DNA of 61,595 bases from JBLHKS01 sp047620505 (GTDB lineage Bacteria > Verrucomicrobiota > Verrucomicrobiia > Verrucomicrobiales > DEV007): positions 1 through 61,595 of the forward strand of contig JBLHKS010000016.1 in the NCBI GenBank assembly GCA_047620505.1. Reading direction: 5' to 3'. This document shows, piece after piece, positions 58,173 to 61,595 of this stretch; the first letter of the stretch is position 1; every line of letters starts with the position of its first letter. Under the pieces are notes generated by a model, which saw only the letters and a program-made list of their open reading frames with translations, was not told the origin of the DNA and ran no database searches. The position numbers and the translations under genes were made by a program.

Positions 58173-59240
58173 GTGGCGGAAGAAATCAAGCAGACTCCGT
58201 TGCTCGCCGCGCATGAAAAGCTTGGCGCGCGGATTGTTCCGTTCGCGGGCTGGAATATGCCGATCCAGTACGAGGGAATTATCGCGGAGCACAAAGCCGT
58301 TCGCGAGAATTTCGGCGTTTTTGACATTTCGCACATGGGCCAGTTTCGAGCCTGCGGTGAGGGCAGTTGCGGCTGGCTCAACGGGCTTCTGACGAACGAT
58401 CTAGGCCGGCTCCAGGTCGGCGACGGGCAGTACACGCTGATGCTGAACGAGCGCGGCGGAGTGATCGATGATTTGATCGTCTACCGAACGGGCGAAGCGG
58501 AATTTTTCCTCGTCGTGAACGCTTCGAAGATCGCGGAGGACTTCGCTTGGCTTACGGATCGGTTGGCGGCTGGAATTCAGCTTACGAATGAAAGTAACGA
58601 CTTCGCCGGGATTGCGGTTCAGGGGCCAGGCGCGGCCGAAGCGTTTTCTGGAATGACTGGCGGCAGAGAATTGCCGAAGCGTTTCGGAATTTCGAACGAG
58701 GGCGGAATCGTTGTTTGTCGAACGGGCTATACGGGCGAGGACGGGTTCGAGCTTTTCTGCCCGGTTGATGACGGAATCGGCTGGTGGGAGAAAGCGATCG
58801 ACGCAGGCGCAAAGCCTTGTGGACTGGGCGCGAGGGATTCGTTGCGGCTTGAAAAGTGCTATCCGCTCAACGGAACGGATCTTTCGTCGGAACACACGCC
58901 GATTGAGGCAGGGTTAGGTTTTTTCGTCGATCTGGAGAGCGGTGATTTCGTCGGGCGTGATGTCCTGACACAACAAAAAGTCGATGGGCCGACACGACGG
59001 CTGGTGGCGATCAAAATGACCGAAAAGGGACCTCCGCCGCGGCACGGCTACGGGATTTTTTCCGAAGATGGCCAGCAGCTGCTGGGCGAATTGACCAGCG
59101 GTGGCCTCTCGCCTAGCCTTGGAATTGGAGTCGGCATGGGCTACGTTCCGAACGGTTCCCATAAAGTTGGGACGCCGGTTAAAATCGAAGTTCGTGGCCG
59201 ACGATTCGGAGCGGAAATCGTCAAGAAGCCGTTTCTTTGA
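58173..59240 (+). CDS. gcvT: Glycine cleavage system T protein (aminomethyltransferase)
   Basis: 355 residues starting at GTG 58173 (MAEEIKQTPLLAAHEKLGAR); no better ATG is near. Transfers the methylene group of the H-protein-bound aminomethyl moiety to tetrahydrofolate. Motifs: FAGWNMPIQYEGIIAEHKAV, FDISHMGQFRACGEG, LNERGGVIDDLIVYR, CRTGYTGEDGFELFC, GLGARDSLRLEKCYPLNGTD. The C-terminal domain has LTSGGLSPSLGIGVGMGYVP. gcvH and gcvP are not within the window. Confidence 0.93.
   Translation: MAEEIKQTPLLAAHEKLGARIVPFAGWNMPIQYEGIIAEHKAVRENFGVFDISHMGQFRACGEGSCGWLNGLLTNDLGRLQVGDGQYTLMLNERGGVIDDLIVYRTGEAEFFLVVNASKIAEDFAWLTDRLAAGIQLTNESNDFAGIAVQGPGAAEAFSGMTGGRELPKRFGISNEGGIVVCRTGYTGEDGFELFCPVDDGIGWWEKAIDAGAKPCGLGARDSLRLEKCYPLNGTDLSSEHTPIEAGLGFFVDLESGDFVGRDVLTQQKVDGPTRRLVAIKMTEKGPPPRHGYGIFSEDGQQLLGELTSGGLSPSLGIGVGMGYVPNGSHKVGTPVKIEVRGRRFGAEIVKKPFL
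59073..59084. repeat. CAGCAGCTGCTG palindrome, copy 18
   Basis: In gcvT, read as QQLL; extends to 14 bases. Confidence 0.9.
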
Positions 59241-60214
59241 GTCTGATCGACTTTCTCGAATCGCTCTCGGCTGAGCAAGGTGGTTCGATTCCTTTTGAGC
59301 GCTTCATGGCGGCGGCTCTCTACGATCCGCGGTTCGGCTACTACACGGCGAATATCGAAACCGTTGGGAGGCGGGGCGATTTTTCGACTTCAGCGACGCG
59401 TTCAGAGGAACTCGGTAAGGCGATCGCAAACTGGATCAAAGCGCGTTCAAGCGGCTCGCCGGTTTCGGTGATCGAGCTGGGTGCGGGCGAAGGTTCTTTG
59501 GCGCGGACGGTTCTGGACAAAGCGGGGTGGTGGGCGCGGCGGCGCTGGAAATATCGGATTGTCGAGATTTCATCCAGGTTGCGCGAAGTCCAACGCGAGC
59601 GACTTGGAAACTCGGTTCGGTGGGCGGATTCGATCGAGTCTGCGCTGGCTGAGTGCGGCGGGAATGCTCTGATTTTTTCGAACGAACTGGTCGACGCGTT
59701 TCCGGTGGTTGTCGCGGCTTGGGACGGTTCAGCTTGGCAAGAAGTTCGCGTTTCGTTCAATCGCGAAACTGGGTTGCGCGAGGTTTTCACGCCGCTTGAA
59801 GCCGGGAAGCTGGATTCGAGCGCGCTTGAACAAAATTGGCAAGTCGGTCAGCGGATCGAGATCCACGATTCGTATCGACGCTGGATTCCGAAGTTGAAGG
59901 GCGGCGCGCTGCTAACAATCGACTACGGCGGTTCGGTTAACGAAATCTATCATCGAAGGCCGATGGGTACGCTTCGAGGTTACTTTAAACATCAGCGAAT
60001 TGAAGGCGCGAAAATTTACCAACGTTTTGGCCAACAGGACCTGACTGCGGATGTGAATTTTGATGATCTCGAGCGCTGGGGACGGAACGCAGGGCTCGAA
60101 GTTCGAGTGCTCGAAAACCAAGCAGATTGGATCTCGCGCTGGGGTGGGGCGAAATCCAATCTGAGTGAAGCGGACACTGCGTTTAAAATTCTGGAGCAGC
60201 GGCCAACGAGCTAA
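59237..60214 (+). CDS. MidA/NDUFAF7-family SAM-dependent methyltransferase
   Basis: 325 residues starting at TTG 59237, which overlaps the gcvT stop by four bases (TTGA). N-terminal block SIPFERFMAAALYDPRFGYY is the signature of the NDUFAF7 (DUF185) family; the SAM-binding motif is SVIELGAGEGSLARTV (about residues 76-91). LIFSNELVDAFPVVV and LTIDYGGSVNEIY are the other conserved blocks. In mitochondria NDUFAF7 dimethylates an arginine of complex I. The bacterial target is unclear. It ends nine bases before the convergent recA gene. Confidence 0.85.
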   Translation: MSLIDFLESLSAEQGGSIPFERFMAAALYDPRFGYYTANIETVGRRGDFSTSATRSEELGKAIANWIKARSSGSPVSVIELGAGEGSLARTVLDKAGWWARRRWKYRIVEISSRLREVQRERLGNSVRWADSIESALAECGGNALIFSNELVDAFPVVVAAWDGSAWQEVRVSFNRETGLREVFTPLEAGKLDSSALEQNWQVGQRIEIHDSYRRWIPKLKGGALLTIDYGGSVNEIYHRRPMGTLRGYFKHQRIEGAKIYQRFGQQDLTADVNFDDLERWGRNAGLEVRVLENQADWISRWGGAKSNLSEADTAFKILEQRPTS

Positions 60215-60223
60215 CCGCCTCGC

Positions 60224-61396
60224 TTATTTTTTGCCCTTCGGCTTTTCGGCCATTTTTTCTTTTACGGCGGTTTCGATTTCCGTGTAGAGCGATTCGTCTT
60301 CTTTCAGCGCCTCTTTTGCACCGTCGCGGCCTTGAGCCATCTGGGTTCCTTTGTAGCTGAACCAACTCCCTCGCTTTTGGACGATTTCGTATTCCAAAGC
60401 CAGATCCAGCAGCGAACCCGTGGACGAAATTCCTTCGGCATACATGATGTCGAATTCGGCCTCGGTGTAGGGCGGAGCGACCTTGTTTTTGACGATTTTG
60501 ACGCGGGTTCGGTTTCCGGTAACCGTTCCGTCAGTCTGCTTGATCGCGCCAATCCGACGGATGTCGACTCGCACGGAGCTGTAGAATTTCAGCGCGCGGC
60601 CGCCCGGAGTAGTTTCTGGATTTCCAAACATCACGCCGATTTTTTCGCGGATCTGGTTCGTGAAAATCGCGCACGTCCGGGCCTTCGCGATCAGTGAGGT
60701 CAATTTTCGCATCGCTGCGCTCATCAACCGCGCCTGAGCGCCGACCGTCGTGTCGCCGATTTCGCCGTCGAGTTCAGCCTTCGTCACGAGCGCGGCGACT
60801 GAGTCGAGCACGATCACATCGAGCGAATTCGACCGGACGAGCGTCTCGACGATCCGCAGGGCTTCTTCGCCCGAACTTGGCTGCGAAACGAGCAATTCGT
60901 TGAGGTTCACGCCCAGTTTTTCGGCGTAGCTCGGGTCGAGCGCGTGCTCAACGTCAACAAACGCGGCGAGCCCTCCGGCCTTCTGAGCCTGCGCGACGAC
61001 GGTGAGTGCGAGCGTCGTTTTCCCCGAGGATTCCGGACCGAACATCTCGATGATCCGTCCGCGCGGGAAGCCGCCGACACCGAGCGCGCGGTCGATCAGG
61101 AGATTCCCGGTCGGGATTTTCTCGATATCTTCCGTGCTGTCCTCGCCCATTCGCATGATTGAGCCCTCGCCGAAATCTTTTTGAATCTGGGAGATCGCGA
61201 CGTCGAGATTTTTGCCTCTGGCCTGAGCGAACTTCTCGGCAGCGGCATCTTCGGCGGATTTGGACGTTTTTTTCACGACAGCAGCTGCTGACGAGGTGGT
61301 CGACTTCTTAGCGTTCGCGCTCCCTGTTGGTTTGGGAGTTGCGGCTGATTCAGTGGAGACGGCGGGAGTTGGGGGAGCTTCGAGGAGTGCAGACAT
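60224..61396 (-). CDS. recA: Recombinase A
   Basis: 390 residues. The core is standard RecA: Walker A GPESSGKTTLALTV (120-133, Lys126), VDVEHALDP, LIVLDSVAALV type Walker B (VIVLDSVAALVTKAEL), IFTNQIREKIGVMFGNPETT, TPGGRALKFYSSVRVDIRR. The N-terminus has an extra Ala/Thr/Lys-rich tail of about 55 residues that precedes the usual first helix; it is disordered and carries an exact copy of the palindrome (61279-61290, as SAAAV). The C-terminus is short and charged. Convergent with the methyltransferase gene. Confidence 0.97.
   Translation of the reverse strand: MSALLEAPPTPAVSTESAATPKPTGSANAKKSTTSSAAAVVKKTSKSAEDAAAEKFAQARGKNLDVAISQIQKDFGEGSIMRMGEDSTEDIEKIPTGNLLIDRALGVGGFPRGRIIEMFGPESSGKTTLALTVVAQAQKAGGLAAFVDVEHALDPSYAEKLGVNLNELLVSQPSSGEEALRIVETLVRSNSLDVIVLDSVAALVTKAELDGEIGDTTVGAQARLMSAAMRKLTSLIAKARTCAIFTNQIREKIGVMFGNPETTPGGRALKFYSSVRVDIRRIGAIKQTDGTVTGNRTRVKIVKNKVAPPYTEAEFDIMYAEGISSTGSLLDLALEYEIVQKRGSWFSYKGTQMAQGRDGAKEALKEDESLYTEIETAVKEKMAEKPKGKK
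61279..61290. repeat. CAGCAGCTGCTG palindrome, copy 19
   Basis: In the recA N-terminal tail, read on the minus strand as SAAAV. Confidence 0.9.
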
Positions 61397-61478
61397 GATG
61401 GTGTTTAAAAGTTCACCGATCCTAAATAAGATGTGTTCACATGTCTAGAGGTTTTTTGAATGGTCGCTGAACTTTATC
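61397..61478 (-). promoter_or_regulatory. recA upstream region with possible regulatory sites
   Basis: Two direct copies of GTTCAC (61411-61416 and 61435-61440), 24 bases apart, lie upstream of the recA start, and the second is part of the inverted repeat ATGTG-TT-CACAT (61431-61442). Known verrucomicrobial LexA sites contain TGTTC/GAACA half-sites; here only TGTTC is matched, so an SOS box is possible but not shown. TTATTTAG on the minus strand at about 61421-61430 is a weak -10. Confidence 0.25.
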
Positions 61479-61595
61479 TCATTTCGGCTGGAGTCGCATC
61501 ATCAAGAGCAGGGGCCAGCCGAGGTATTTTCGGGACCTGGGCGATTTTTCGGCAAGAGCTTCGTCGACCCGATGCTCGCTCATTTCTTCGATGCT
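61479..61595 (-). CDS. C-terminal end of a hypothetical gene at window edge
   Basis: The frame is open from the right edge to a TGA at 61479-61481. It reads SIEEMSEHRVDEALAEKSPR and ends LGWPLLLMMRLQPK. It lies upstream of recA on the same strand. Not recognised. Confidence 0.35.
   Translation of the reverse strand, partial: SIEEMSEHRVDEALAEKSPRSRKYLGWPLLLMMRLQPK

Overview
The window looks like chromosomal DNA of a moderately GC-rich Gram-negative bacterium of the Planctomycetes-Verrucomicrobia-Chlamydiae group, most likely Verrucomicrobiota. The reasons are the paired ECF sigma factor and Ser/Thr kinase with WD40 repeats, sulfatase, sialate O-acetylesterase and sialidase-type genes, a short SecA-like translocase beside HlyD and TolC genes, a DUF5069-type protein, and outer-membrane two-partner secretion. 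The phylum call is inference from gene content; there is no rRNA gene in the window.

Layout. 1-4570 is a decayed accessory region: hypothetical genes, a 3' fragment of tRNA-Leu(UAA), several frameshifted genes, and a small repeat protein. 4575-9581 holds a putative secretion system (C-terminal part of a membrane-anchored HlyD-like protein, TolC, SecA-like ATPase, HlyD). Its first two genes are 5'-truncated and head to head, and a left-truncated IS3-family element follows at about 9790-10590. 10660-14564 carries a sulfatase and, convergent to it, a DoeB/aspartoacylase-type deacylase with an MFS exporter. 14714-18546 is a kinase/ECF sigma pair, next to a secreted protein (18667). 19636-21434 holds a divergent aldolase and aldo/keto reductase.

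21463-34022 is a sialic-acid/glycan gene region in two divergent runs around 28.5 kb. The minus strand runs from a YcaQ-like glycosylase through two SASA esterases (one frameshifted) and a beta-propeller protein to a sialidase-like protein. The plus strand starts with a nearly deleted NanA/DapA-family gene, then a sodium/solute symporter, an FAD oxidoreductase, a YhcG-type PDDEXK nuclease and another sialidase-like gene. Most junctions are 4-base ATGA/GTGA overlaps. A perfect 14-base palindrome between the two runs is a candidate operator. 34112-42442 encodes a receiver-like protein without the phospho-Asp, a double-FecR secreted protein, a 1695-residue TpsA exoprotein and its TpsB transporter.

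42555-61595 is mostly housekeeping: rpmH-rnpA-yidD-yidC-jag, then a PspA-like/AAA+ pair, uvrA (with an abnormal second Walker A), a STAND NTPase, a TPR protein, a class V aminotransferase, DUF5069, gcvT, a MidA-type methyltransferase and convergent recA.

The most striking signal is not a gene. The perfect palindrome CAGCAGCTGCTG occurs 19 times exactly (about one per 3.2 kb; well under 0.01 expected by chance), and its 10-base core occurs 26 times. Copies lie in unrelated genes, on both coding strands, in two reading frames (as QQLL or AAA) and in noncoding DNA. This points to selection on the DNA itself, similar in style to HIP1 of cyanobacteria.
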